Of a DNA stretch of 64,000 nucleotides, positions 36,274 through 46,364 are shown piece by piece. The DNA comes from Alisma plantago-aquatica. Lineage: Eukaryota > Streptophyta > Magnoliopsida > Alismatales > Alismataceae. The notes beneath the pieces were generated by a model. That model was not told where the DNA came from. It saw only the letters and a list, made by a program, of their open reading frames with translations, and searched no databases. Location: the NCBI GenBank assembly GCA_963693085.1, contig OY856409.1, positions 1,531,144,472-1,531,208,471 on the forward strand, given 5' to 3'. A program made the position numbers and the translations under genes. Position 1 is the first letter of the stretch, and each line of letters opens with the position of its first letter.

Positions 36274-36278
36274 CCTAT
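36274..36278. repeat. Target-site duplication of E2, left copy
   Basis: CCTAT, repeated exactly after the right LTR at 58869-58873. Confidence 0.95.
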
Positions 36279-38907
36279 TGTGGCAACACATCCCACTATC
36301 ACACCGAAAACGAGGTGTTACACGAAAACGTGTGGAAATCACCATAACCACAGATTATAAAAACACAGGTTAATTAAAACCATTTGCGGAAAACTGATAA
36401 ACTGAGAAACTATTGCATTCCAGTCCTCATCCTGCACAGAAACATGTCATATATATATGTAAACAAATTCTGATACGTGTCCACAGATTAAAGGAACAAC
36501 TGCCTATCCATCACATGAGTTCACCACCTGTTCATAACACAAAAGCCCACATCCGGCCGACAGCAGGATATACAAAACATCAACGATCATACATCGTGAA
36601 ACAACGTCAAAACACTGCCAAGGACTTGAGAGTACAGGGATGACTCTAGACTCTACTACAAAACATCCAAAACAACAACATGTCCATCGCTTTCCTTCTA
36701 CTGCTCGTCAAGATGCTCAGCCGCAACACCACGACCGCCACCACGTCTAGCTCGACCACCTAAAAAGGGTTTAAACCAGCGGGGTGAGACAATTGAACAT
36801 TGTCCCAGCGGGAAACATAACTTCCTCACCGCAACTACAGAACCTCAGAAAGATAAAGATATACAGCAGATAACTAATAACAGGTATAACAAGAGCAGTC
36901 TATATAAAGCAAAGCCATTCCTACCGACAAGCTTACCAGCTGTACGAAAGGCATATAACCAAATATCTTTCAATGGAACATGTTTGACAAGATAGAATAT
37001 ATTGCTACATAACATGATTATCAAGATAAGATATATTGCCACATAACCTGAGGAATATAAAAGGAACTGCAAAATATAACAGAGATATCTACACAAACAA
37101 GGCCTCAACCATTGATCCGTATTTTGCCTTAGTACTTATTATACGTCGGCGTTATGTATTTTATTATGCCCTGAGGAAGTGAACCATACCGCACAAAACC
37201 AACCTTCAACTGCAAAGCCTAGTGCCATTCAAGGTCAATGGAAGAGCCGGACTCCACGACCTCACCCCTCATGGTCAGTATACAAGAAACAAAGCAGGAC
37301 CGCAGTCTCATGCTCAAGTGGCCTTTAGCCACAGGGTCAGCTCCTCAGGATACCCTCTACCTAGCCCGCCTCGGTACAGGTCACGACGCTAGTAAAACTG
37401 AGCCATGGGCCTAATCACCGTGCTCTGAGCCATGAATGCATTCATGCTCATCATATCACAGATCTAGAGCCATGGGCCATGTTCACCATGCTCATCACAT
37501 ACCCGAGTCTACAACCGCAGCTGCACATGTTTACCTCTCTATTTGAGGCTAGAAGAACCCTCGCATATTAAAAAATATGCGCTCTGGGTTAACCCGCAGG
37601 AGAACTCGTTTCACCATTACCAAGTCCTGACGGTGATGGATCTATGGCTAGGGCAAACTACATGATAGATTTCACTGTGATTAATTAGTGTCTTTTAGAT
37701 GGATTGCAAGATTCAACCAAGTTGTATAACATGCAAGCTATAAAAGGAAATAAACAAGATAACTCAACATTATGCTTTCATTACAATTCACATTATATTG
37801 ATCCATCACAAGGATCCTGCATCACATGTTATCACTTGGCCTCTTACCAACCATCCAAATCCATCTCAGGGATCATCACATACCATGGGATCTCAATCCC
37901 TCATCCTGTACTGTCACTGCCTCTCAAAACTCACATCGACATCATGGGACAAACACAACATACATGTAACCTATTCAACAAGAGTAATTATCAGAGTGAT
38001 GTACTCATCATGTATGTCTCATAGCCTTTTCATGACTAAGCATCACCTGCATGGTTAGGTTATACAAAAATCATAGCTTCAACATAAGGACTATGCTTGC
38101 TATCATGGAATGACATTCAAGATGCTACACTTATCAATCTTACTCTATCTGGTGATCAAGTGCATAAGGCACATCATAAAGCATCTATTTATGTACTTAT
38201 CCTTGCCTCAGCATTACACAGATATTCAAGGGAATCACTCCATACATATGGTCATGTTTAGATATAAAAGGTCAAACGTTATCATTACCACTACCATTCG
38301 TTAGGTAAACCACTTACCATTATTACTACTATTACCACCACCATTCGTTGATTAAGTGCTTTCTCACACCAAGTCGCATTAGTGACTCTATACTTTCTTA
38401 ATCATGCTTCAAATTATGACCACATGCATAAGACACATCATTAAACAATTATATCTAGACTTGTCCTCATCTTAGTATTGTACAATTAATCAAGGTGTTT
38501 ACTTCATGCATGTAATCATGCTAGATATGCAGAATAAGCATTGCCATTAAGCAAACCGCTAGTGTAACTACCACTATTCTCCTTATAATTAACAGATAAA
38601 CATGATGATCACTTCATGCATATAGCCATGCTACTACCATTACCATTCTTAACGTGGACAGATAATCATAATAACTTAGAAATGCACATTTTCCACACAA
38701 GGTGACATTAGAGATTATATCCTTTTCTTAATCATGCCTCATAACATTCTGCATTACATACTCATTATTATTCTTGGGTATTATACCGATGATTATGATG
38801 ATTAAGATAAAAAGAACTAATGTTGCCATTATCATTATTAAGCATAGCACAGACCATCATCATTATCATTACTATTAGCAAGGAGTCACCATTGTTTGGA
38901 AGCAAGG

Positions 38908-38963
<56 letters not shown>

Positions 38964-40545
38964 CTAGTTGTTTCATGTTAAGAGGATCCGTCACAAAAGG
39001 ATAAAAAACCCTCACAAAAGCTCACCACAACCCTCGCTAAAAGAAGGATGTAACGGCCACCTGTCCTCACCCAAACACAACGCACAATGGTAGGTACAGA
39101 GAGAGCAGCAACGCTGCGTTGCCACCAAGGCAAACAGCGTGCGCGACACAACATTACAAGGAGGGGGGTAACGCGCAACGAGAGGAGAGGTGTTGAGCAT
39201 CCTTATCGGGCAACGCCCAGTCTCGCCCCTGCATTATCGGCCGACGCACCAGGGCAACACAACGCCCGTCACACCCTACTCCCAACGCCGGATACAAGGC
39301 TAGCTTAACGGCCAGGTCACCACCAAACACCAACAACCATGAGAGAGGATATCTCCACAAAACGTGCCACAACCAGGTCAAGGCCTAACGGTCGACACAC
39401 ACCAAAGGTATGGGCGTGACGCCTGTCACAAGAGCCAGCGTATCGCCCGTCACAAGGGCAGGCATAACGCTCGCCATCTCATCCTATCGCCCAACAAGGC
39501 CTATCGGCCAACACACCATACTAAGTCTATCGACCAACACAAAAGCCAACATGTCTCCCAACACACTAAACCAAAGGATATCGTCCAACAGGTCACCTTC
39601 TTCCTCAAACACAAAGTGCTAAAAACCCTAGATCACAAGGAACACAACTCACCAAGAAACTCTAAACCATAAGGAGGATCGGCCAAAAAAGATATTAAAG
39701 CAAGGTACTAAGCTACTATCATGCATATAAACAAGATCAAAGCAAAAGATAATGTAGCTAGGGTTAGAAGTTATGCAACCCGCCTTAAGCTCCAAGCTCC
39801 AAGGAAGAAGAAGAGCTCCAAGCTTCAAGGGATATCGACCACCACAACTCCTCCAAGGGGGGTATCGGCCACCACTACTCCTTCAAGGGGGTGTATCGGC
39901 CGACACAAGCAAGGAAAGGAAGGAGTGTCATGCACTCAAGGTGGAGGAAAGACTAAGGAAGCAAAGGAACTCAAAGCAAGGGAAAGAACCACCTATATAG
40001 AAGGAAAGGGAGGAGAAAACAAGGTTGGTCCAGGCAAGGTGTCGTCCACCCAAAGGACACTTGTCCTAGAGCTCAAGCCACCACTCTAGCAAGCCTGATA
40101 CACTTGTCCAAGACATGCTCCAAGTGTCCACCAAACAAGGTCAAGGTTGGACCAAGCATCATGGGCGACACAACCACTTGCACTATGGGCGACACAACAC
40201 TCCTAGGCCGACATACTCACTTCCTGGGCGACACAAAGCTCAACCAAGCCCAAACAAGGCACCTCAAGGCCCAAACAAGCTCAACCAAGGCCCAAAGAAC
40301 TCAAGCAACGAGCCCAAGCCTTCATCTCAACCCTAGAGGAAGCAAAGAGAGGGAGGAACACCTCACAAGGTGGAAAACTTGCACACAAAACCCTAGACTT
40401 GGGTTATTTGCAAGCAACACCTCCAACTCTCAACAAAGCACAACTAACTCTAATCACCACTAAAAGGTGATTAGCAGGCATAAAAGCACCAGGGTTAAGA
40501 AAAGCAAACAGGATAAGCCCTAAACGAAGGTCAGGGTCCTTACAA
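36279..40545 (-). repeat. E2 3' LTR (left copy, 4267 bp)
   Basis: It starts TGTGGCAACACATCCC and ends GTCCTTACA on the plus strand, matching the E1 LTR termini. An AT run at about 38916-38962 is some ten bases longer than in the other LTR. The stretch 39400-39600 is full of ATCGCCCAACA-like words. No gene seen in it. Confidence 0.95.
38916..38962. repeat. (AT)n microsatellite in E2 3' LTR
   Basis: About 46 bases of AT. The same tract in the 5' LTR (57267-57302) is about 36 bases. Confidence 0.9.
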
Positions 40546-40562
40546 TCTAACCCCCTTTAAGG
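40546..40562 (-). promoter_or_regulatory. E2 polypurine tract
   Basis: TTAAAGGGGGTTAGAT on the minus strand, directly before the 3' LTR. Confidence 0.7.
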
Positions 40563-41856
40563 GATTTCGTCCCCAAAATCTGAAGAGAAAAGTGAGGGAT
40601 ACTTCCTCCTCCTCTCTTCCTCAAACTCCCACGTGTCTTCCTCAATGCCACGACGCTGCCAAAGAACCTTCACAAGAACCAGATCTTTCCTCTTCAGCTT
40701 CTTGACTCTTGTGTCAAGGATCGCCACAAGACCTTCCTCGTAGGTCACATCTGCGTCAAGCTCAACCTCAACTGGCTGTATCATTGTACCCGAATCCGGA
40801 TGACTTTTCTTCAGCATGTTGACATGAAATACTGGATGTAACCTGTGCAACTCTGGAGGCAACTCTATCTCATAAACTACCTTGCCAATGCTTGCTATGA
40901 CCGAGTAAGGCCCCCATATACCTGGGTGCCAACTTACCCTTCCGACCAAACCTTAGCACTCCTTTCCATGGAGAGACTTTAAGATACACTTTGTCTCCTA
41001 CCTGGAACTCCAAAGGTTGTCGGCGATTGTCTGCATAAGACTTCTGCCTGTCATGTGCCACTTTCAACTGTTGCTGTATCACCTTGATCTTTTCTGTTGT
41101 CTGCTGAACTAACTCAGGACCCAAATGATGATACTCACCAGACTCATACCAACACAAAGGAGATCCGCACTTCCTTCCATACAAAGCCTCATAAGGAGCC
41201 ATGTCAATGCTCCGCTGATAACTGTTGCTGTAGGCAAACTCTATCAAACTCAGATGTACATCCCAGAAATGACTCGTGAACTGTGGACCTCTGTTAGAAA
41301 CTATCATTTTTGGCACATCATGCAAACGTACTATCTCATCCACATACACTCTAGCGAGCTTCTCAGCTGTATAAGTCATCTTTATAGGTTGGGAGTGGGC
41401 AGACTTTTGTCAATCTGTCCACTATCACCCAATTGGAATCATGGTCTCTAGTTGTCTTGGGTAGACCAACTATGAAATCCATGGTTATATGATCCCATTT
41501 CCACTCCGGTATCGGCAAAGGTTGCAACGTATCTGCCGGCTTCTGATGCTCAACCTTCACTTGCTGACAAACCACACATCTTGCCACGAACTCAGCTACA
41601 TCTTTCTTCAAACCAGGCCACCAATACAAGTCCTTCAGATTATGATATACCTTGGTGACACCTGGATGCATAGCATACATCAACGTATGTGCTTCCTTGA
41701 GCACCAACTTCTTCAACTTATCAACATCAGAAACCACCATCCTATCATGATAACAGACTAGCCCATCTTCGGGCTCATGGAACCCATCACGCTTTTCGCT
41801 GCCGAACTCTGATTTGATCAACTGTATTGCATCATCTATCTACTATGCATCTTTTA
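40557..41856 (-). pseudogene. E2 integrase and chromodomain-like tail (broken)
   Basis: The minus strand shows the HHCC domain (HPGVTKVYHNL...CVVC near 41700-41570), the first core Asp (MDFIVGLPK), the second (VSNRGPQF, Asn in place of Asp), the YGRKCGSPLCWYE block and the tail VKVLWQRRGIEEDTWE. Frameshifts occur near 41370 and 40900. Compared with E1, about 150 bases are missing at about 41260. They include the segment with the catalytic Glu, so the enzyme is dead for several reasons. The left end of homology to pol is at about 41856. Confidence 0.92.
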
Positions 41857-42690
41857 TTCGTCCGGAAAAGTTCACTTAGCTAAACTCTATTTAATTTGGA
41901 ATGCTCACTTAGATTTTCCTCTATATTGGGAATGTTCATACAACTCTTCCCGTGTAGGAATGTTCACTTAGCTCTTCCTATTTAGTTGAGAATGTTCACT
42001 TGGCTTTTCTCTCTAATTGGGAATGTTCACTTAGCTCTTCCCGTTTAGGAATGTTCACTTAGCTCTTCCTATTTAGTTGAGAATGTTCACTTAGCTTTTC
42101 TCTCTAATTGGGAATGTTCACTTAGCTCTTCCCGTTTAGAAATGTTCACTTAGCTCTTCCTATTTAGTTGAGAATGTTCACTTAGCTCTTCTCATTTAGG
42201 AATGTTCACTTAGCTCTTCCTATTTAGTTGAGAATGTTCACTTAGATTTTCTCTCTAATTGGGAATGTTCACTTAGCTCTTCCCGTTTAGTTGAATTATA
42301 CTCTCTAGATTGTTTCAAAATGATTACCAGATCAGTGTAATCAGAGAGATAACAATCTAAGAGTTCCATACTTGCCTTATCTATAATAATCATATACCTG
42401 GACAGGGTATATAAGTACTGAGATTAGGTAGTATGCACTTTATTTTCTATCCTATCCCACACTTTTCATATCAGTATTCACACAGGGTTTTTCATTCCTG
42501 GATTTTCTTCAGGCATCACTTCTATATCTCATCTTTTATCACACAGATAAGAGAGATTACAAAGCATTGTAAATTTTCTTCTTCCTTGTGTCCTAATAGG
42601 ACTGGATAAAGGAAGTTCAAAACATTTACTTTCTTATTTTTAACACATAGAATCAGAAAATGGGACATCAGAATGAATCTATTTTATCTG
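41857..42690. other. Foreign segment replacing E2 protease-RT-RNase H
   Basis: E1 has about 2 kb of coding sequence here. E2 has about 830 bp that matches neither E1 nor any other part of the window. The first half is a minisatellite (41871-42290). The second half is AT-rich without a gene and contains GGGTATATAAGTACTG near 42415, which resembles a plus-strand TATA box. The breakpoints lie in the RNase H-integrase linker and just before the C-terminus of gag. Confidence 0.75.
41871..42290. repeat. Minisatellite with three-unit higher-order structure
   Basis: About fourteen units of 28-32 bp, each starting TTCACTTAGCT and ending GAATG. Three types alternate: one with CTCTCTAATTGG (31 bp), one with CTTCCCGTTTAG (28 bp), one with CTTCCTATTTAGTTGA (32 bp). 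They recur in that order as a block of about 91 bp, at least three times. The first and last units are more diverged than the central ones. Confidence 0.9.
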
Positions 42691-43258
42691 ACCTGTCTGG
42701 GACGTTTGTCCACGCCCTCGAGTACTACTAGAAAACTGCCTCCTTTGTGAGCCCTGCTGACTCTGCCCCTGGGGTTGAGTCATCATCATATTCCCGTCTG
42801 GACAATCCTTTAGTAGATATCCCGGTTGTCTACATTGATAACAAATTCTGGGTGCAAAATAGGGTATGTGAGATCCAGTTACCGATGTCGATGCTATGTC
42901 GGGAGCTCCTCTTGGGACGTTACTACGATCCCTACCCCTACTCGTCGTCCTTTGCGTCTGGTTTTGGAATCTTGATGATACTGACGATGTAGAAAATCTA
43001 GGCTTCTTAAAGCTTCCAGACCTTTGTCCTTGAGACTGAGCAGGTCTTTGGTGAGGCATGGATTCTCTTTTCTCCCGTACTGATCGTTCGATCCTTCAGA
43101 CAGATTCCACAAACGTCGCAAACTGCTCCCGGTTTTCCAATGCAGAAACCGGTGTTGTCAGCTCAGCACTCAAACCCTTCTCGAAACGTCTGATCCGTTC
43201 CTCATTAGTCGCTGCCATGTGAGGACAAAACCTCAGATCCATGAACTTGGCTTCATAC
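42679..43258 (-). pseudogene. E2 gag, C-terminal half
   Basis: The second part of the gag gene that the SIRE-like copia split. It joins 53934-54513 through the CATAC duplication. The basic, Ser/Gln-rich tail is typical. The knuckle reads CYQCRQPGYLLKDC, with Tyr where the zinc-binding His should be, so the finger is broken. A TGA lies near 43097. Confidence 0.88.
43254..43258. repeat. Target-site duplication of the SIRE-like copia, left copy
   Basis: CATAC, repeated exactly at 53934-53938. Confidence 0.95.
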
Positions 43259-43604
43259 TGTTGGATAAATTGGACATTATGATAAATCCCTTTGTTTCGA
43301 TGATGACAAACATTTCATTCTTGTTGATCTAACGTGCTACTTGAGTGTTGCAGGAATAAAGTGGATGACAAAGATTCTAGGGAAACTATACGCTTGAATG
43401 ATTGTAAATGTCATGCAATGTAATCAATTGTAAACTTGTACAAACATATAATGTACAAGTACTTAGATTTCATGTAAATCAAGCGTTAGATCTTCCCTAG
43501 CTAATCACCTCACTTAGATAGGTCATCCCTTTCAAATAAGTTCACATATGCACACTCACACACACACATAGTGCCTTAATTGAAAGATTGAAACAGGGTC
43601 AATC

Positions 43605-43795
43605 TCGGTCGACCACACTCCTCGACCGAGACACTCTCGGTCGACAAACTTCTCGACCGAGAATGACCCAAGTAGCCGTTAGACACAGCTGACAAAGTAG
43701 TTGGCAGTTGCAAATGAACGTTGATCCAGAGAGCCTGTCGGTCGACAAAACTTCGACCGAGTAGGTATCTCAGTCGACAATTTGTCGACCGAGAT
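43605..43795. repeat. Four CTCGGTCGAC hairpin modules in SIRE-like 5' LTR
   Basis: Each module is about 25 bases: CTCGGTCGA, a loop of about 5-8 bases, then TCGACCGAG. Two pairs lie at about 43605-43662 and 43738-43792. The same four occur in the 3' LTR (52868-53061). They sit about 150-330 bases upstream of the TATA box. Confidence 0.9.
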
Positions 43796-43929
43796 GGTCT
43801 CTGACAGCAACTGCAGAATAAAGTAACTAGCCGTTACTAATGCACCTAAATTATATCTAACGGCTAGTTAAGCACTTAGAAGCCCTTAGAAGTTGTCTAG
43901 AACGTCCTTAAGCATCCATAGGCCACTCC

Positions 43930-43937
43930 TATAAATA
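43930..43937 (+). promoter_or_regulatory. TATA box of SIRE-like 5' LTR
   Basis: TATAAATA within CTCCTATAAATAGGAC. Identical in the 3' LTR at 53195-53202. Confidence 0.75.
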
Positions 43938-44670
43938 GGACATGCCTTAGGACACTAAAAGACACCTAAGACATACTTGTGCTATACTTGAGCTTGAATA
44001 CACACTTGCAATCTGTTTTAGAGCAATAGAGCAATTCCTACACTTGCCATTCATCCCTATTGCTCCCATTTCGTATCCTATAGGCTAGTATCTCCTATCC
44101 ACTACAATCACATTGTCATACACATTGGTTAGGAGATCTATACGCTTGATATAGGCAAATCAAGCCTTGTGCTTACAACTGTATTGTAATTTCTATTTTC
44201 CTTCTTGTTCCTTTTATCCTTTGTACTCTCCTTGCTACTCCTAGGGTTGGAGGCTGCGGATCGGAGAGGGTTGACTTCTCAGGTGGAGAAGGGGACTTCA
44301 AGCTACTTCAAGAAGGCTATCGCACGGGAAGCTACTTCAGAAGGCTGGTGCAACGGGAGTTGGTGCACCTACTTCAAGGGAAGGCTGCTTCAAGGTTGGG
44401 CGATTACTTCTAGATGAAGGCTGCTTGAAGGGTTTGGGAAAAGAAATTGTATTTTATGTAAAGTCCTTGCGAGGTAATAAAATAAATTTCTTTTCAAATC
44501 CCGGTTGGGTAAGCAACCGGGTAGTGGACTGACTTCCTTAGTATTTGGTAAGGTTGGAACCACTCTAAACCTTGTCTCCTTGTCCAATATTTTCATTGTG
44601 GTTGTTTGAGTTAAATTATTGTTTAAAATTACTTAAAACTCTATTCACCCCCCCTCTAGTAGTTTTCAAT

Positions 44671-44682
44671 TGGTATCAGAGC
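44671..44682 (+). promoter_or_regulatory. SIRE-like primer binding site
   Basis: TGGTATCAGAGC two bases after the 5' LTR, the initiator tRNA-Met type. Confidence 0.95.
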
Positions 44683-44717
44683 AAGGCTTCAAGGAACCCT
44701 AACAAGGTCTTGAAGAA

Positions 44718-46252
44718 ATGGGTGATGGAATGCTCAACAACCTCAACATTGAAGGGACACTTGTTGCTAGGCCTCCAGCGTTCGATGGAACAAATTACCA
44801 ATATTGGAAGAGAAGGATGCAGTTCTACTTCTAAGGCATCAACTGGGATCTATGGAGGATCTACTCCATATGTGCTTCCTCAAAATGATTTTGCGGAATG
44901 GGATGCAAACACGGTAAAGCTGGCCCAAATGAATGCAAAAGCTGTAAGCATTTTATATTGTTCTATTTCAGTAGGAGAATTTAATAGAATATCTAATTGT
45001 GATACAGCTTATGATATTTGGCATAAACTATCTATAACTTATGAGGGTACAGCCCAAGTCAGAAATTCCAAAGTTAGCATGCTTAAAATGAAATTTGAAC
45101 ATTTTCGTATGGATCCTAATGAGTCTATTAGTGAAATGTTTTCAAAATTCTCTACTATTGTTAATGGTTTAAGTGCTCTAGGAAAACCTGTTCCTGAGGA
45201 AGATCAGGTATCAAAAATTCTTCGATCACTTCCTCTGAAATACAAGCCAAAGGTGACAGCCATTGCAGAAGCAAATGACCTCACTCGACTCAAAATGGAG
45301 CAACTCATTGGCAATTTAGAAGCTCATGAGGCAGATCTAGAAGAGGAAGAAAGAAGAGAACATGAACGTCAACATGGGAAAAAGAAGGACATTGCATTCA
45401 AAGCTTCAACTAAAGACAATCATGACACAAGTGAAGATGATAGTGAAGAAGAAACTCTCGTTGTAAACGGTAAACAATATAAAAGTTTTAAAACTAATAA
45501 AACTTCTTGTGTTTCTTCTTCCAGGTGCTTCGAATGTGGTAAGAAAGGACATATGAAAAATGATTGCCCAACACTCAAGAAAGGGAAGAAATCATCTCAC
45601 AAAAAGAAAGAAAAAGCATATCGAGCTGCATGGGATGATTCAAGTGATGATAGCGATGATGAAGAAGTAGAATGCCTCATTGCTACAACAAATGAAGACG
45701 AAGAAGAGGTAAGTCTTTATGATCTACCAAAAGAAGATATAATTGCTAGTCTTCAAGATACTCATCAGAAATATATTGAGTGCAAGAAGAAACTTAAGAA
45801 AGCAAATAAAGAATTAAATGCTAAACTTCTTGCTCTTGTATCCGAAAATGAAAATCTCAAAAAGGAAAATGAAGATTATGCTCTTAAGTTAAAATCGGTA
45901 GAAGCTAATTGCAATCTTCTTTCCTTAGAAAAGTCAAATTTGCAAACTCAAGTGAATGATCTTCAGAAACAACCTATTCTATGTTCACATTTAGATTATG
46001 ATGAGGTTGTCAAAGAAAGAAACTTTCTAGTATCCAATTTAGACCAGGCAAAGAAAGATATTGCTAAGTTACAAAGAAATGTAAATGAGTTAAGAGGAAA
46101 TGACATGCTTGAAAACATTTTGAAAATTTCCTCTAGATATAATAAAAAAAGAGGATTAGGATACGATCCAAGTAGAAATAAACCTAGAAGAGCTAAAGCA
46201 TCCAAGATTATATTTGTACCAAGGAACTCAATTCCTAGAAAGAGAAATGTAG
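44718..46252 (+). pseudogene. SIRE-like gag, main part (frameshifted, cut by LINE)
   Basis: The native start is probably ATG at 44718 (MGDGMLNN...ARPPAFDGTNYQYWKRRM). That frame meets a TAA near 44833, and after an indel near 44870 the gene continues in another frame that stays open to the LINE. That part has YDIWHKLSITYEGT, SMLKMKFEHFRM, the knuckle CFECGKKGHMKNDC (about 45530), acidic DDSSDDSDDEEVE, and a coiled coil rich in Leu, Lys and Glu (about 45720-46100). It binds RNA and forms particles in intact relatives. An ATG within the LTR (44572) gives a longer frame but not the gag N-terminus. Confidence 0.9.
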
Positions 46253-46264
46253 TTTTTTTTTTTT
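46253..46264 (-). other. Poly(A) tail of the LINE
   Basis: Twelve T on the plus strand mark the 3' end of the minus-strand LINE. This is the signature of target-primed reverse transcription. Confidence 0.93.
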
Positions 46265-46364
46265 GGTGCAAGTAGGGTGGGGTGCCTCTTTACTAATTGA
46301 GAGAAAAGGTAATTACAAAGCATAACTACCAAAATGGAAAGAAGGAGACTGCAAGGTACAACCC

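Larger units (their letters stand above)
32704..36278 (-). mobile_element. B: copia element related to A, left (3') part
   Basis: The minus-strand copia element B was cut in two by E2. This part holds its 3' LTR (32704-34900) and the end of its internal region. The other part is 58869-62878. Read on the minus strand, the LTR start, internal remnants, gag and primer site all match element A in order, with much greater divergence. The CCTAT duplication of E2 joins the two parts precisely. Confidence 0.88.
43259..44668 (+). repeat. SIRE-like 5' LTR (1410 bp)
   Basis: It runs TGTTGGATAA to AGTTTTCA. It contains four hairpin-forming CTCGGTCGAC...GTCGACCGAG modules (43605-43795) and a TATA box at 43930. 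The frame at 44205-44417 appears in both LTRs and has no recognisable domain. Confidence 0.97.

Noticed and set aside
41871..42290. Possible CRISPR-like array of 28-32 bp units
   Set aside because: Units are contiguous with no unique spacers, and the sequence is plant nuclear DNA. It is a minisatellite.
44205..44417. 70-codon frame starting MFLLSFVLSLLLLGLEA that resembles a signal peptide
   Set aside because: It lies in the LTR and is repeated in the other LTR (53470-53682). It is short, has no domain, and its hydrophobic start comes from a pyrimidine-rich tract.
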